Assembly: GCF_003065385.1 (NCBI RefSeq)
Contig: NZ_CP023277.1
Span: forward strand, 1,514,829-1,578,828
DNA: 64,000 nt
From: Polynucleobacter acidiphobus
Lineage (GTDB): Bacteria; Pseudomonadota; Gammaproteobacteria; Burkholderiales; Burkholderiaceae
Reading direction: 5' to 3'
Shown: positions 35,682 to 46,155 of the stretch, in pieces
Position numbering within the stretch: the stretch's first letter is position 1
Layout: each line of letters begins with the position of its first letter
Made by a program: the position numbers and the translations under genes
The notes under the pieces: generated by a model
Seen by the model: only the letters and a program-made list of their open reading frames with translations
Databases searched by the model: none
What the model was told of the DNA's origin: nothing

Positions 35682-36587
35682 ATGTTAAGCCCATCAAGCA
35701 AACCCCTGCAGAAGAAGTTTAGGCGCGTAACCCTTGTGGGTAAGCACCAAGCAGACGGTATTGGGCAGCATTTACACGAATTAGCCCAAATCCTCACAAA
35801 TCATGGCTGCGAGCTCAGCATTGAGGCGTCTACGGCCACCCATTTGCCAGACGCCAATTTACAGATCATCCAACTCCAGGATTTCCAGAAATCCACGGAT
35901 TTGGCGGTTATTTTGGGGGGTGATGGCACCATGCTTGGCATTGGTCGTCAAATTGCCGGGACTGGAGTACCGCTCTTGGGGATCAATATGGGGCGTTTGG
36001 GTTATATGACCGACATCCCTTTTGAAGACGCCAAAACGGTTCTGCCGCCCATGATTGATGGTCATTATGAAATCGATGAGCGATCGCTACTAGAGGCTAG
36101 CGTATGGCGCAATGATCAAGAGATTCATCGGGGCTTAGCCTTAAACGATGTGGTCGTGAATCGTTCAGGACTCTCTGGAATGGTGGAGCTAAAGGTGCAT
36201 GTTAACGGCTCCTTTATGTACAACCAGCGCTCCGATGGCCTAATTGTGTCCACCCCAACCGGATCAACCGCATACGCCCTCTCAGCAGGCGGTCCCATTT
36301 TGCATCCCTGCGTGCCAGGGATTGTGCTGGTACCAATCGCTCCCCATGCACTCTCCAATCGACCCATCGTATTGGCCCAAGAGTCTCAAATTACGATCGA
36401 AGTTGCTGGTGGCCGAGAAGTGATTGTGAACTTTGATATGCAATCATTAACTAAATTACAAATCGGTGATCGGGTTGAGGTAAAGCGCTCGAACAAATCC
36501 ATCTCCCTCCTACATCCACTGGGGCACAGTGACTACCAGACCCTAAGAGAAAAGTTGCACTGGAACGAGTATCCTTCCACGTTTTAA
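35682..36587 (+). CDS. nadK: NAD kinase
   Basis: NadK phosphorylates NAD to NADP. The 301 residues have LAVILGGDGTMLGIGRQ (the GGDG motif near 79-82), LGINMGRLGYMTDI, ALNDVVVNRSGLSGMVELKV and TPTGSTAYALSAGGPILHP. The ATG at 35682 (MLSPSSK) fits family length. The open frame extends far upstream, but that part is antisense to hrcA and has no resemblance. No clear ribosome site precedes the ATG. nadK-recN beside the hrcA/grpE block is common in proteobacteria. Confidence 0.95.
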   Translation: MLSPSSKPLQKKFRRVTLVGKHQADGIGQHLHELAQILTNHGCELSIEASTATHLPDANLQIIQLQDFQKSTDLAVILGGDGTMLGIGRQIAGTGVPLLGINMGRLGYMTDIPFEDAKTVLPPMIDGHYEIDERSLLEASVWRNDQEIHRGLALNDVVVNRSGLSGMVELKVHVNGSFMYNQRSDGLIVSTPTGSTAYALSAGGPILHPCVPGIVLVPIAPHALSNRPIVLAQESQITIEVAGGREVIVNFDMQSLTKLQIGDRVEVKRSNKSISLLHPLGHSDYQTLREKLHWNEYPSTF

Positions 36588-36602
36588 TCCAGGCGAATCA
36601 AC

Positions 36603-38267
36603 ATGCTTCAATCATTAGCATTGCGTGATTTTGTGATTGTGGATCACCTAGAACTTGATTTTGGCTCGGGTTTTAGTGTTTTAACTGGCGAAACTGGTGC
36701 AGGTAAATCAATTTTGCTCGATGCCCTAGCCCTCGCTCTGGGTGAGCGTGCTGATACCAGTCAAATCCGTGAGGGCTGCCAACGCGCAGAGATCGCTGCT
36801 ATTTTTCAGGTCGAAGAGGACTTGCAAGAGGAAATTTCCGGATGGTTGCGCGAGGCTGATTTTCCGCTCGAAGATGACCATCGGATTGTGATTAAACGCA
36901 GCATCGATCATTCCGGTCGGAGCAAGGCCTACATTAATGGTGGCGCTGCGTCTTTAAATCAACTACGCGAACTGGGTGATCGTCTCGTCGATATTCATGG
37001 GCAACACGCCCACCAATTACTTCTTAAGACCGGTGCACAACGCGAGCTGCTCGATCGACATGCCAATCTTCATGACCAAGCAGCGATCGTGGCGCAAGCA
37101 TATCAATCTATGAATGTGACGGCCAAGCAATTGCAGCAAGCCGAAGCGGCAGGTGCTGATTTACAGCGCGAGCAAGAGCGTCTTCAGTGGCAGCTTGATG
37201 AGCTCAATGAAATTGCACCACAAGCAAATGAATGGGGTGAAATCCAAATAGCGCATGCTCGACTGGCCAATGCCGCCAAAATTATTCAAGGGGTTGAGCT
37301 CGCGATTGATGGCTTAAGCGATGCTGAGCATTCGATTGAGTCGCAACTTCATCGGGTGCAGCATGCGATTGATGATTTAGTAAAGCATGATCCGAATTTG
37401 AATGAGATCAATGAAAGCCTTAATCATGCTCAAATTCAGATTGACGAGGCGATTCACGGATTAAATCGATACCGACAAAAGATGGATTTAGATCCAGATC
37501 GCCTTGCAGAACTCGAAGCCCGAATGCAAGCTCTCCATACTGCGGCTCGCAAATACAAAGTCAATCCTGAGCAATTGCCAGAACTTTGGATCAGCTCTCA
37601 AGAAAAATTAGCGGCCTTCACGGCAGCACAAGATATCGAGTCTTTGCGTCAACAATTTAAGGCTCAAGAGGCTGAATTTCTAAAACGTGCGCAAGAATTA
37701 TCAAAGCGTCGTCATCAGGCAGCCGCAGAGCTTAGCCAAGCCGTTAGCGATGCGATGCAGCGCCTCGCAATGACAGGCGGCCAGCTGCAAGTCCTTGTCA
37801 GTCCAAGCGAGGCCAGTCGTCATGGAATCGATCAAATTGAGTTTCTGATCGCTGCGCACAGTGGTAGCACACCAAAGCCTTTGGCTAAGGTTGCTTCTGG
37901 AGGAGAGTTAGCGCGCATTAGCTTAGCCATTAGTGTCATCACCAGCAAGGCGAGCTTTACCCCAACCCTGATCTTTGATGAAGTCGATTCTGGCATTGGT
38001 GGAGCAGTGGCTCAAACGGTTGGCGAACTTTTAAGGCAACTGGGTCAGTCCCACCAAATCCTTTGTGTCACCCATCTAGCCCAAGTGGCCGCTCAAGGTG
38101 ATCATCATTTCAAGGTAAGTAAACAAGCATTGGATGGCAAAACCCATTCCGATGTGAAGAGTTTAGGCCGTCAAGAACGCATTGAAGAAATTGCTCGGAT
38201 GCTAGGCGGCACAACCATTACTGACACCACGCGGCGACACGCGAGAGAACTACTAAACCAGACCTAA
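36603..38267 (+). CDS. recN: DNA repair protein RecN
   Basis: RecN is an SMC-like ATPase that acts at double-strand breaks. The 554 residues have the N-terminal Walker A TGETGAGKSILLDALAL (G29-S36), a long coiled-coil middle (residues about 150-370, rich in Glu, Gln, Leu and Ala), then the ABC signature VASGGELARISLAI and Walker B LIFDEVDSGIGG. CVTHLAQVAAQGDHHFKVSK completes the ATPase. It starts 15 bases after nadK, so it is probably co-transcribed. The gene ends six bases from convergent glnE. Confidence 0.97.
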   Translation: MLQSLALRDFVIVDHLELDFGSGFSVLTGETGAGKSILLDALALALGERADTSQIREGCQRAEIAAIFQVEEDLQEEISGWLREADFPLEDDHRIVIKRSIDHSGRSKAYINGGAASLNQLRELGDRLVDIHGQHAHQLLLKTGAQRELLDRHANLHDQAAIVAQAYQSMNVTAKQLQQAEAAGADLQREQERLQWQLDELNEIAPQANEWGEIQIAHARLANAAKIIQGVELAIDGLSDAEHSIESQLHRVQHAIDDLVKHDPNLNEINESLNHAQIQIDEAIHGLNRYRQKMDLDPDRLAELEARMQALHTAARKYKVNPEQLPELWISSQEKLAAFTAAQDIESLRQQFKAQEAEFLKRAQELSKRRHQAAAELSQAVSDAMQRLAMTGGQLQVLVSPSEASRHGIDQIEFLIAAHSGSTPKPLAKVASGGELARISLAISVITSKASFTPTLIFDEVDSGIGGAVAQTVGELLRQLGQSHQILCVTHLAQVAAQGDHHFKVSKQALDGKTHSDVKSLGRQERIEEIARMLGGTTITDTTRRHARELLNQT

Positions 38268-38273
38268 AGCCAA

Positions 38274-41087
38274 TTAAACTGGTTGCGAGGGGGCGCCAAA
38301 GACCGCCTCCCAAAGTTTAGTCACACACGCCTTTGCTTTCGCAAAATCAGGATACTCATGGATGGATACCCGAATTTTTTCCGCTCCGTCTAAACGCAAT
38401 CGATGCTGCTGCGCCCGAAACATGCGATAGGCGTCCCCAATCTCAAGCGCATCCATCTCCGAGATCAACTGGTGCTTTGCGGCAATTCCTAAAAGCGCAA
38501 TATTGCCTAAGTTGCCCAATAAATCAGGGTACTGGCGAGCGTAGGCCAAAACTAAATACTGAACGATGAATTCAATATCGACCATGCCACCAGGATCATG
38601 CTTGAGATCAAAATCATTGGATGAATTTGGATGGCCAGCATGAACCTTATGGCGCATCTCAATAATTTCATATTTGAGATCAGAATGATTTCGTTCGTGG
38701 GCGAGAACTTCTTTGCGTATCTCTTCAAACTGGGCTCCTACCTTGGGATCACCCGCAGCAAAGCGCGCCCGAGAAATGGCTTGATGCTCCCAAACCCAAG
38801 CGGCGTTATCCCCCTCACGCAATTGATAGCGTCGAAAGGAATCAAGGCTGGTCACCAAAAATCCTGCAGCGCCGTTTGGGCGCAGGCGCGTATCGATTTC
38901 AAATAAAGTGCCGGCAGCAGTTAAAGTCGTCAACCAATTAATCATGCGCTTACCTAACACCGAATAAATCTCCTGAGCCGCATAGTCTGTTGGTGATGCG
39001 TCATACAAAAAGACCAGGTCGAGATCAGAGGCGTAACCCAACTCTTTTCCGCCCAACTTGCCATAGGCAATCACTGCAAATGGTGGTGGATGCTGAGGAC
39101 TGAGACCAAACTTCTCCGCAACCGATGGCCAAACGCGTTCATAGGTTGCCTGCAGTATCAAATCGGCCAGCGCGGACAAGCGATCACTCACCCGCTCAGT
39201 ACTAAGACCCTCGGGAGCACCAATTCCTAAATCAGCTAAGAGAATTAAAAAGGTTTCGGTGTGATGTGTGACCCGTAGGATATCCATGGCATGATCTGGG
39301 CTCGCCCCATCTGCGAGGGCATCATCTAAACGCAGATCCAGATTTGCCTTTACTTTGCACCAATAGCTCTCAGGATCATGAATCAGCTCAGATTGCGCAT
39401 TGGCCGATAACAGATCGTCCAATAAATGAGGATGTCTGGCTAAATATTGGGCGGCCCACTGTGAGGCATTGAGGAGCATCAATACCTTTTGCAAGGCATT
39501 GGAGTTCTCAGCCAAAATCGATAGATAGGCGCTGCGACGACAAATCGCCTCAAGGAGATCAAAAAATCGCAAGAGAGTTTGATCCGCATCGTCTGGATGA
39601 TCAGCCTCAATATCATTCGCTGCCTTTTTTAATAAGCTTCGTATCGTGAGTCGACTTTTCTCTGGCAGTGATTTGGCACGGGAGCTTTCCTGCCAGGCGC
39701 TCCACCGCTCATTAGCCTTGGGGAATAAAGCAGTATTGGGTTGCCAGCTTGTGTCGTTTGCATCAATTTGCAAACGGGTGCTTTCGTCCAAGGCAAACGC
39801 CTTTTCAAAATAACGTGCTACCTGATTTTGATGCTCAGTGAGCATTTGCATAAACTCTTCGAGACGCCCTTCTTGATTCGGTCCAGCCATGGCTTGCGCC
39901 AACTGCGCTCTCGCATCATCCTGCTCAGGTAAATAATGTGTCTGCTGGTCTTCCCAAATCTGGATGCGATGCTCCAAGCGCCTTAAGAACACATAAGCAG
40001 ATTTGAGCGCTTCAATTTCTTCTGCGCTCATCAGTCCACCCTCTTGCAGTCGATCTAAGACCTCAAGCGTTGGACGAGTTCGTAAGCGCGGATCGGTACC
40101 ACCCCGCATTAATTGAAACATCTGGGCTAAAAACTCAATTTCACGGATTCCACCGCGACCTAACTTAATATCACGTGATCGCCCGCTGCGTTGATTACTC
40201 CGCTTATCTGCCTCTCGCTGAATTTGTGTATGCAACTCCCGAATGGCTGCAATCACACCGTAATCTAAATGGCGACGATAGACAAATGGCCGAATAATTT
40301 GCTCAAGCCCCTTCTCGCACCGAACATAATCGGGATGCGATATCGGGGGATAAATCATGCGACCTTTAATCCATGCGTAACGCTCCCATTCACGGCCTTG
40401 CACAAACAAATACTCTTCGAGCATTTCTAGACTACAAACCAACGGTCCAGAATCGCCATTAGGACGCAAGCGCATATCCACCCGGAATACAAATCCATGG
40501 GCATCATGCTCAGAAATCATTTTGATGAGACGCCGGCCCAGCTTCGTAAACCACTCGTGGTTTGAAATCGAACTTGCCCCATGTTTAGTCTCGCCCTCTT
40601 CCTCATATAACAAGATCAGATCGATATCCGAGGAAAGATTGAGTTCACGACCGCCTAATTTCCCCATCCCGACAATCAGGAGTGGCAGTTCGTAGTCTTC
40701 GGTCCGAGCCCAAGGTAGGCCAAATCGCTCTTGCAGATCCGTGCGAAGATAGCGCACGACTAGCCCAAGGGCTTGCTCTGCAAAATAACTGAGCGACTGG
40801 GTCACTTCTAATAAAGGTGCCAGTCCATTGAGGTCTCGGCAACCAATCCATAGCATCAACTGTTGACGAACTAGCCGAAGCTGACTCATCAGTGCTGCCT
40901 CATCCAACTCCTGACGATCGAGAGCCTTGCTGATTGGCAGGAGCAGCTGATCGATCTGGGTGGTGTCGACCGGAGTATGTATGCGCTCCTCTAGCCAAGC
41001 GCGCCAATCTGCGTGGGCACTTAGCCAGCGATTTGCATAGACGGAGTTTTTCTCCAGAAAAGAAAGGGCGTCTTGATCCGAAACCAT
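38274..41087 (-). CDS. glnE: Bifunctional glutamine synthetase adenylyltransferase / adenylyl-removing enzyme
   Basis: GlnE adds AMP to, and removes it from, glutamine synthetase in response to PII and glutamine. The 937 residues are normal length. Two nucleotidyltransferase domains are seen: the N-terminal (adenylyl-removing) GMGKLGGRELNLSSDIDLILLYEE and the C-terminal (adenylating) YGKLGGKELGYASDLDLVFLYD, each with the paired Asp residues. Nearby are REIEFLAQMFQLMRGG and MVDIEFIVQYLVL, the helical partners of each domain. It is divergent from yhdP with a 57-base gap. Confidence 0.96.
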   Translation of the reverse strand: MVSDQDALSFLEKNSVYANRWLSAHADWRAWLEERIHTPVDTTQIDQLLLPISKALDRQELDEAALMSQLRLVRQQLMLWIGCRDLNGLAPLLEVTQSLSYFAEQALGLVVRYLRTDLQERFGLPWARTEDYELPLLIVGMGKLGGRELNLSSDIDLILLYEEEGETKHGASSISNHEWFTKLGRRLIKMISEHDAHGFVFRVDMRLRPNGDSGPLVCSLEMLEEYLFVQGREWERYAWIKGRMIYPPISHPDYVRCEKGLEQIIRPFVYRRHLDYGVIAAIRELHTQIQREADKRSNQRSGRSRDIKLGRGGIREIEFLAQMFQLMRGGTDPRLRTRPTLEVLDRLQEGGLMSAEEIEALKSAYVFLRRLEHRIQIWEDQQTHYLPEQDDARAQLAQAMAGPNQEGRLEEFMQMLTEHQNQVARYFEKAFALDESTRLQIDANDTSWQPNTALFPKANERWSAWQESSRAKSLPEKSRLTIRSLLKKAANDIEADHPDDADQTLLRFFDLLEAICRRSAYLSILAENSNALQKVLMLLNASQWAAQYLARHPHLLDDLLSANAQSELIHDPESYWCKVKANLDLRLDDALADGASPDHAMDILRVTHHTETFLILLADLGIGAPEGLSTERVSDRLSALADLILQATYERVWPSVAEKFGLSPQHPPPFAVIAYGKLGGKELGYASDLDLVFLYDASPTDYAAQEIYSVLGKRMINWLTTLTAAGTLFEIDTRLRPNGAAGFLVTSLDSFRRYQLREGDNAAWVWEHQAISRARFAAGDPKVGAQFEEIRKEVLAHERNHSDLKYEIIEMRHKVHAGHPNSSNDFDLKHDPGGMVDIEFIVQYLVLAYARQYPDLLGNLGNIALLGIAAKHQLISEMDALEIGDAYRMFRAQQHRLRLDGAEKIRVSIHEYPDFAKAKACVTKLWEAVFGAPSQPV

Positions 41088-41144
41088 GCCTTATCTTAAT
41101 CGCTACTAGCCCAATCAATGAAGGGTATCGGATAATGGATAGTA

Positions 41145-44100
41145 ATGACCGAAAAAAAGTATCCGTTACGCCTCAAAGACCTTCTGACGATGCGGCCCGA
41201 CGCCACCTCGTGGTCACGTTGGTCGCGCCGTCTGGCAATTTTGGCTCTCGTTACGGTCGGACTCATGATTCTTGGGCATCTGGTGATCCGATTCATTATT
41301 TGGCCGCAACTCGAAACGTCAAAACCGGCTGTCGAAAAGTTACTGTCACAACGCATTGGCGTTGAGGTCAAAATCAATCAACTCAATGTCTACTGGCAAG
41401 GGATCCGTCCAGTCTTTGATATTCGCGATCTGGAATTTGTGGTCGATGCCAAACGCAATCCGACTACGATTACAGATGCACCTCCCCTAAGGATCGCTGA
41501 CATCCGAGGCGAGTTGAGTTGGTCATCGTTTTATCACCTAAAGCCCTATTTCACGAAATTACACGCTAGTAATGCGGTAATTCAAGTTACGCGTGACTCG
41601 CAAAAGCGCTTGTATGTGGCGGGTATTCTTGCGGGCGATGGCGGGGATGATTTCCATCTCGAAAATTGGCTGTTTAAACAAGGTGATTTAAAGATTTCCG
41701 ATATCAATATTCTTTGGAAGGATTTCTCAAAGTCCAAAGCCGACGCCGCGGATCTGCGAATCGAATCCATGCAACTACAAAATGGAATACGTCAGCATGA
41801 ACTTGATGCCGCTATTTACAGTCCATGGCATCAAGGCACCCTAACTCTCTCAGGAAAATTTTCTCACCGTCTAGGTGGGCAAGCGGGCCATTGGCGGGAT
41901 TGGATTGGCGATTTTCAGTGGGAAGTCCAGCGACTGGATCTTGGGCAATTTAGCCGGGATTTTGAGATTCCCTTTAAACAGCTAAGCGGCGTTTTGAACT
42001 CCTCAGGATCGATTGCCATAAGCAAAGGCATCCCTAATGGCGGACAATTCAAACTTGCGATCGAGCAACCCATCTTTCAACAATTAAAAAGCAATCAGGC
42101 GCTTGAGTTTGGGCGCCTAGAAATGGAGGCGAAGCAATTCACATCCGGGAAGTTTATTTCGCTTGCGGTGCAGCAATTTGCCTGGTTAAACAAGAATCAA
42201 AAGCCGGGAACCCCGATGGAATCACTGGCGCCCATGACCTTTGGCTGGCAGGCTCCTAAACGCGATGGCGAGCTTGAAAAATTTGCATTCTCCTCGGCAA
42301 AAATTAGCCTCGAGAACCTCAGTCTGTTTGCATTGAATCTGCCCATTCCCAATCGAATCCGTCAGGTTTTAGAGCAAACCGAACCACGTGGAGATCTGAT
42401 TGATGTCGACATCACATGGGCTGAACCAAAATCCAATATTCCCCTGATCGGTGGCCTCTTAAGTGGTCAAGGGCCTAAATTTAATATTACCGGCTCCCTC
42501 AATCAGGTAGGCATCAAAGCTTACCGAGATACCATCCCAAGCATTACCAATTTAAGCGGCACGATTACCACCAATCAAAACCAAGGCAGCATCAAACTGA
42601 ACTCAAAAAATTTGGGATTAGTGATTGCTGATTTTTTAGCAGAGCCACGTTTGCAGTTTGACAGCGCAAGCGGAACACTAAATTGGTCATTAAAAAATAA
42701 GCAATGGCAAATCGGATTTGATCAGCTCTCTGTAAACAACCCCGATATCGCATTAATTGCTGATGGCAATTACCTAATTGGCAAAGAGAAGGCACCAGAC
42801 ACTTTAGATCTAACCATTCAATTTCCTAGAGCAAAGGCACAAACAATCTACCGCTACCTCCCTGCAGAAATGTCAAAGGATGCGCGCACTTATATTGAAA
42901 AAGCATTTGTCGGAGGAGAGATCAACAATGGCAGCCTAAAGATCAAAGGTGATCCTAATTTAGCCCCTTACGATGCTTCGGGAACTGGCGAATTTGCATT
43001 AAATCTACCAATCTCTGGAACGGTTTTTCGACCAGCCCCTCTATTCCCATCTGCAAAAGGCACTTGGCCTGAATTCACGGAAGTCAACGGTCTCGTTTCG
43101 ATGCAGCAAGCCAAGCTGATGGTAGCAATCAAGGATGCTCGCTACCAAGGTCTGCAAATTCAAAATGTCAATGCAGAAATACCGAATGTTTCTAGCGCAA
43201 AGCCGGTCCTCAATCTCAAAGGAAATATTACGGGCCCGATCAATGACATGATGGACTATCTGAGAACAACACCGATTCTTCTCACTCGTCCAGAGTTAGC
43301 AAAGAATCTGAAGTTATCAGGTCCCGCAAAACTTGATCTAGAGATGCTGTTGCCTCTTCAAAATACAGATGACCTCAAATTAAATGCTTTGCTAAGCTTA
43401 AATAACAATATCGTCGTTTGGTCTGATCTTGCCCCATTCAATCAGGTACGAGGCAGTATTCGGATTACCGAAGACTTGCCCCGCTTTGAACAGGTAAGCG
43501 CTGAATTCTTTGGTGGCACCATCAATATTCGACAAAACACGGGGCAATCTCAAACCAAACAAGATCTCTATGATCTCAATGGGACAATTGATCTTGAACG
43601 CCTTGAGCGTCACTATTCCAATCAAGTGGGTCGCCAATCTCAAGAGCTCCTAAAGGCACTGGATGGCAAGGCCGCATTTAAAGGCAGGCTGGGTATTACT
43701 AGCAACACCACGGACCTCAATCTCGACCTCGATTTCAATGGTCTAAGCACCGCCCTTCCTGAACCCCTAAGTATCAAGAAGGGCAACAAACTAAACGGGG
43801 TTTTTCGATACCAGTCCAACGCCAGCGAGGGGGCCTCCAAACGAATCGCTCAATGGTCAGCACAAATTGGGAAAACAATCACGCTACAAGGAAAACAAGG
43901 TGCAGACGGCATTGTGGCGCAAGGAATTGGGATAGGGGCTGCAGCCATCATCCCTGAGCGTGGCTTGGGTCTCAATGTGCAAGCAAACGATCTCAATATT
44001 GATGCCTGGCATCGCCTGTTATTTTCGAACGATGGAGTAAATAGCAAACCCGATGCTGCCAACACGGCTGGCTCTGCGGATAACGCCGATGGCCTTCGAG

Positions 44101-45299
44101 TGTTTACAGCGCGCATCAATCAAGCGATTGCCATGAACCGCCCCTGGCCCAATCTTGCTATCAGTGCCAAATTGGGTGGAGATACTTGGCAGCTTAATTT
44201 GAAATCCCCGAATTTAGAGGGCGATGTTCAGTATCAAGAGAGAAAAAATGCTGATCTTCTAAAAGGAAAATTGCTTCGTTTGCATATTCCTCCAAAATTA
44301 GCAAATCCGGTGAACTCAAGTGCATCCGCTGACAAAGAGGTATCACTTAATGCGATTCCTGAACTTGATCTCAGTATTGATGACTTTAATTTCAATCAAT
44401 ATAAACCTGGCGCAATCGCGATTAAGACACGTAACACTCCAAACCGAATCGCAATTGAAAGTCTTGTCATTAACAATCCAAGCGCGTCTTCACGGATTAC
44501 TGGGGAGTGGACCAGTGATCAGCAGGGCAATAATGAGCATGTTCTATTGGATATCAACTCCCAAATTAAAGATCTGGGTACGGTCGTTGCCTATTGGGGT
44601 AGCCCTAAAGCGGTAGAGGGTGGCAAGGGAACAATCAATGCCAAATTGGATTGGAGCGGCCCTCCCTATGATCCCTCCTTTGATACCCTGGCTGGCAATG
44701 TAAAAATCAATCTAGAAAATGGTCGCTTACTTCAGGTGGACTCTGGTTTTGCCAAGATTATTGGGGTATTTAGTTTGCAAAGCTTATTAAAATTTGCAAC
44801 CTTTGACCTTCAAGGCAGCCTTGGGAATGTAGTCACCTCGGGAACCGCCTTCAACACTCTTTCTGGTGACTTTGTTTTGCGCAACGGTGTTGCCCGCACA
44901 CAGAATTTCACGATGCAACTCAATCAAGCTCGAGTTGCCACCAGCGGTCTCGTGAATATTCCCAAGCAAACCCAAGACTTACGAATCACCATCTTCCCAA
45001 CGATTGATGCAACCGCTGGCGCTCTAGCGCTCTTCGCTGTCAATCCGATCATTGGAGCAAGCGCCCTGATTGGTCAATATTTAATTAGCAATCAACTAAA
45101 TCGCACACTTCAGACCGATTACCTAGTGCAGGGAAGCTGGGATAAGCCTGATGTAATCCCACTAGACCAAAATGGTCAGCCTTTAGATCCAAAGGTGCTG
45201 GAGACCATTCGCTCTCGAAATCTGCTGCGTGAGCAAAAGATGCCACCAGCACAAACCCCAACAAAGTCGGCACCCACCACCCCAGCGCCTGTCAACTAG
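41145..45299 (+). CDS. yhdP: YhdP-family AsmA-like protein, probable envelope lipid transport
   Basis: The protein is 1384 residues: a short basic cytoplasmic N-terminus, one membrane segment near residues 29-51 (LAILALVTVGLMILGHLVI), and a very long beta-rich periplasmic region. DUF3971 and the AsmA-like C-terminal domain fit (LENGRLLQVDSGFAKIIGVFSLQSLLKFATFD). It ends with a proline/threonine-rich tail. In E. coli YhdP bridges the envelope and moves phospholipid to the outer membrane; that role is taken from the family. Start ATG at 41145 has only weak GGAT upstream. The order yhdP-amidase-tldD matches many proteobacteria. Confidence 0.9.
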   Translation: MTEKKYPLRLKDLLTMRPDATSWSRWSRRLAILALVTVGLMILGHLVIRFIIWPQLETSKPAVEKLLSQRIGVEVKINQLNVYWQGIRPVFDIRDLEFVVDAKRNPTTITDAPPLRIADIRGELSWSSFYHLKPYFTKLHASNAVIQVTRDSQKRLYVAGILAGDGGDDFHLENWLFKQGDLKISDINILWKDFSKSKADAADLRIESMQLQNGIRQHELDAAIYSPWHQGTLTLSGKFSHRLGGQAGHWRDWIGDFQWEVQRLDLGQFSRDFEIPFKQLSGVLNSSGSIAISKGIPNGGQFKLAIEQPIFQQLKSNQALEFGRLEMEAKQFTSGKFISLAVQQFAWLNKNQKPGTPMESLAPMTFGWQAPKRDGELEKFAFSSAKISLENLSLFALNLPIPNRIRQVLEQTEPRGDLIDVDITWAEPKSNIPLIGGLLSGQGPKFNITGSLNQVGIKAYRDTIPSITNLSGTITTNQNQGSIKLNSKNLGLVIADFLAEPRLQFDSASGTLNWSLKNKQWQIGFDQLSVNNPDIALIADGNYLIGKEKAPDTLDLTIQFPRAKAQTIYRYLPAEMSKDARTYIEKAFVGGEINNGSLKIKGDPNLAPYDASGTGEFALNLPISGTVFRPAPLFPSAKGTWPEFTEVNGLVSMQQAKLMVAIKDARYQGLQIQNVNAEIPNVSSAKPVLNLKGNITGPINDMMDYLRTTPILLTRPELAKNLKLSGPAKLDLEMLLPLQNTDDLKLNALLSLNNNIVVWSDLAPFNQVRGSIRITEDLPRFEQVSAEFFGGTINIRQNTGQSQTKQDLYDLNGTIDLERLERHYSNQVGRQSQELLKALDGKAAFKGRLGITSNTTDLNLDLDFNGLSTALPEPLSIKKGNKLNGVFRYQSNASEGASKRIAQWSAQIGKTITLQGKQGADGIVAQGIGIGAAAIIPERGLGLNVQANDLNIDAWHRLLFSNDGVNSKPDAANTAGSADNADGLRVFTARINQAIAMNRPWPNLAISAKLGGDTWQLNLKSPNLEGDVQYQERKNADLLKGKLLRLHIPPKLANPVNSSASADKEVSLNAIPELDLSIDDFNFNQYKPGAIAIKTRNTPNRIAIESLVINNPSASSRITGEWTSDQQGNNEHVLLDINSQIKDLGTVVAYWGSPKAVEGGKGTINAKLDWSGPPYDPSFDTLAGNVKINLENGRLLQVDSGFAKIIGVFSLQSLLKFATFDLQGSLGNVVTSGTAFNTLSGDFVLRNGVARTQNFTMQLNQARVATSGLVNIPKQTQDLRITIFPTIDATAGALALFAVNPIIGASALIGQYLISNQLNRTLQTDYLVQGSWDKPDVIPLDQNGQPLDPKVLETIRSRNLLREQKMPPAQTPTKSAPTTPAPVN

Positions 45300-45325
45300 C
45301 AACTAAAGCTTTAGTATTCAGTGGT

Positions 45326-46147
45326 ATGGCAAATAAATTAACGGTGGCAGCGATTCAGATGATTTCATCTGCGAATTTGGCAGACAATCTGCGCACGGCT
45401 GAACGACTAATCAAAAATGCATCTGACCAGGGTGCAGTAGTGCTTGCGCTACCTGAATACTTTTGCCTAATGGGGCTTGCCGATACCGACAAGGTCAAAG
45501 TGCGGGAGACCTTTGGTCGTGGACCCATTCAAGACGCGCTTCAAGGCTTTGCTCAAAAATATCGTATCTTCTTGATTGCCGGCACCATCCCGCTCGAGGC
45601 AAGTGATCCACTAAAGGTTTTAAATGCAAGCTTAGTATTTAATCCAGAGGGTCAGTGCATTGCCCGTTACGACAAGATTCATCTATTTGGTTTTCAGACG
45701 TCTAATGAGCGCTACCAAGAATCTGAAACGATTGAGGCGGGTAGTCAGCCTACAACCGTTCGCATTTTGCATGAGGGCAATGAGTGGGTGTTTGGTTTAA
45801 GCATTTGCTATGACCTTCGCTTTCCAGAGTTGTATCGACAGCAAGCCGAGGTTGACTGCCAGGTAATTCCAGCTGCATTTACCCATACAACTGGCAAGGA
45901 TCATTGGGAGATTTTGCTGCGCGCACGGGCCATTGAAAACCAGTGCTATTTTCTGGCGTCCGCCCAAGGTGGCCTTCATCAAAATCAACGTCGCACTTGG
46001 GGTCAATCCATGCTGGTCGACCCCTGGGGCAATATTGTCTCTGAACTTGCCGCTGGCGAAGGCTGTGTGCTCGGCGAGCTAGACTCCACTGCACTCGAAG
46101 AAGTACGTTCTAAGCTGCCCGCCCTAAAACATCGTAAGCTTGTCTGA
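45326..46147 (+). CDS. Carbon-nitrogen hydrolase (nitrilase-superfamily amidase)
   Basis: The protein has 273 residues with the nitrilase catalytic triad E44 (ALPEYF), K117 (RYDKIHLF) and C161 (LSICYDLRFPELY). It is closest to the Nit1/YbeM-type amidases, of which some act on deaminated glutathione. No substrate can be read from the sequence. It lies 26 bases after yhdP and eight before tldD, so it is probably in the same transcript. Confidence 0.88.
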   Translation: MANKLTVAAIQMISSANLADNLRTAERLIKNASDQGAVVLALPEYFCLMGLADTDKVKVRETFGRGPIQDALQGFAQKYRIFLIAGTIPLEASDPLKVLNASLVFNPEGQCIARYDKIHLFGFQTSNERYQESETIEAGSQPTTVRILHEGNEWVFGLSICYDLRFPELYRQQAEVDCQVIPAAFTHTTGKDHWEILLRARAIENQCYFLASAQGGLHQNQRRTWGQSMLVDPWGNIVSELAAGEGCVLGELDSTALEEVRSKLPALKHRKLV

Positions 46148-46155
46148 AAAATACC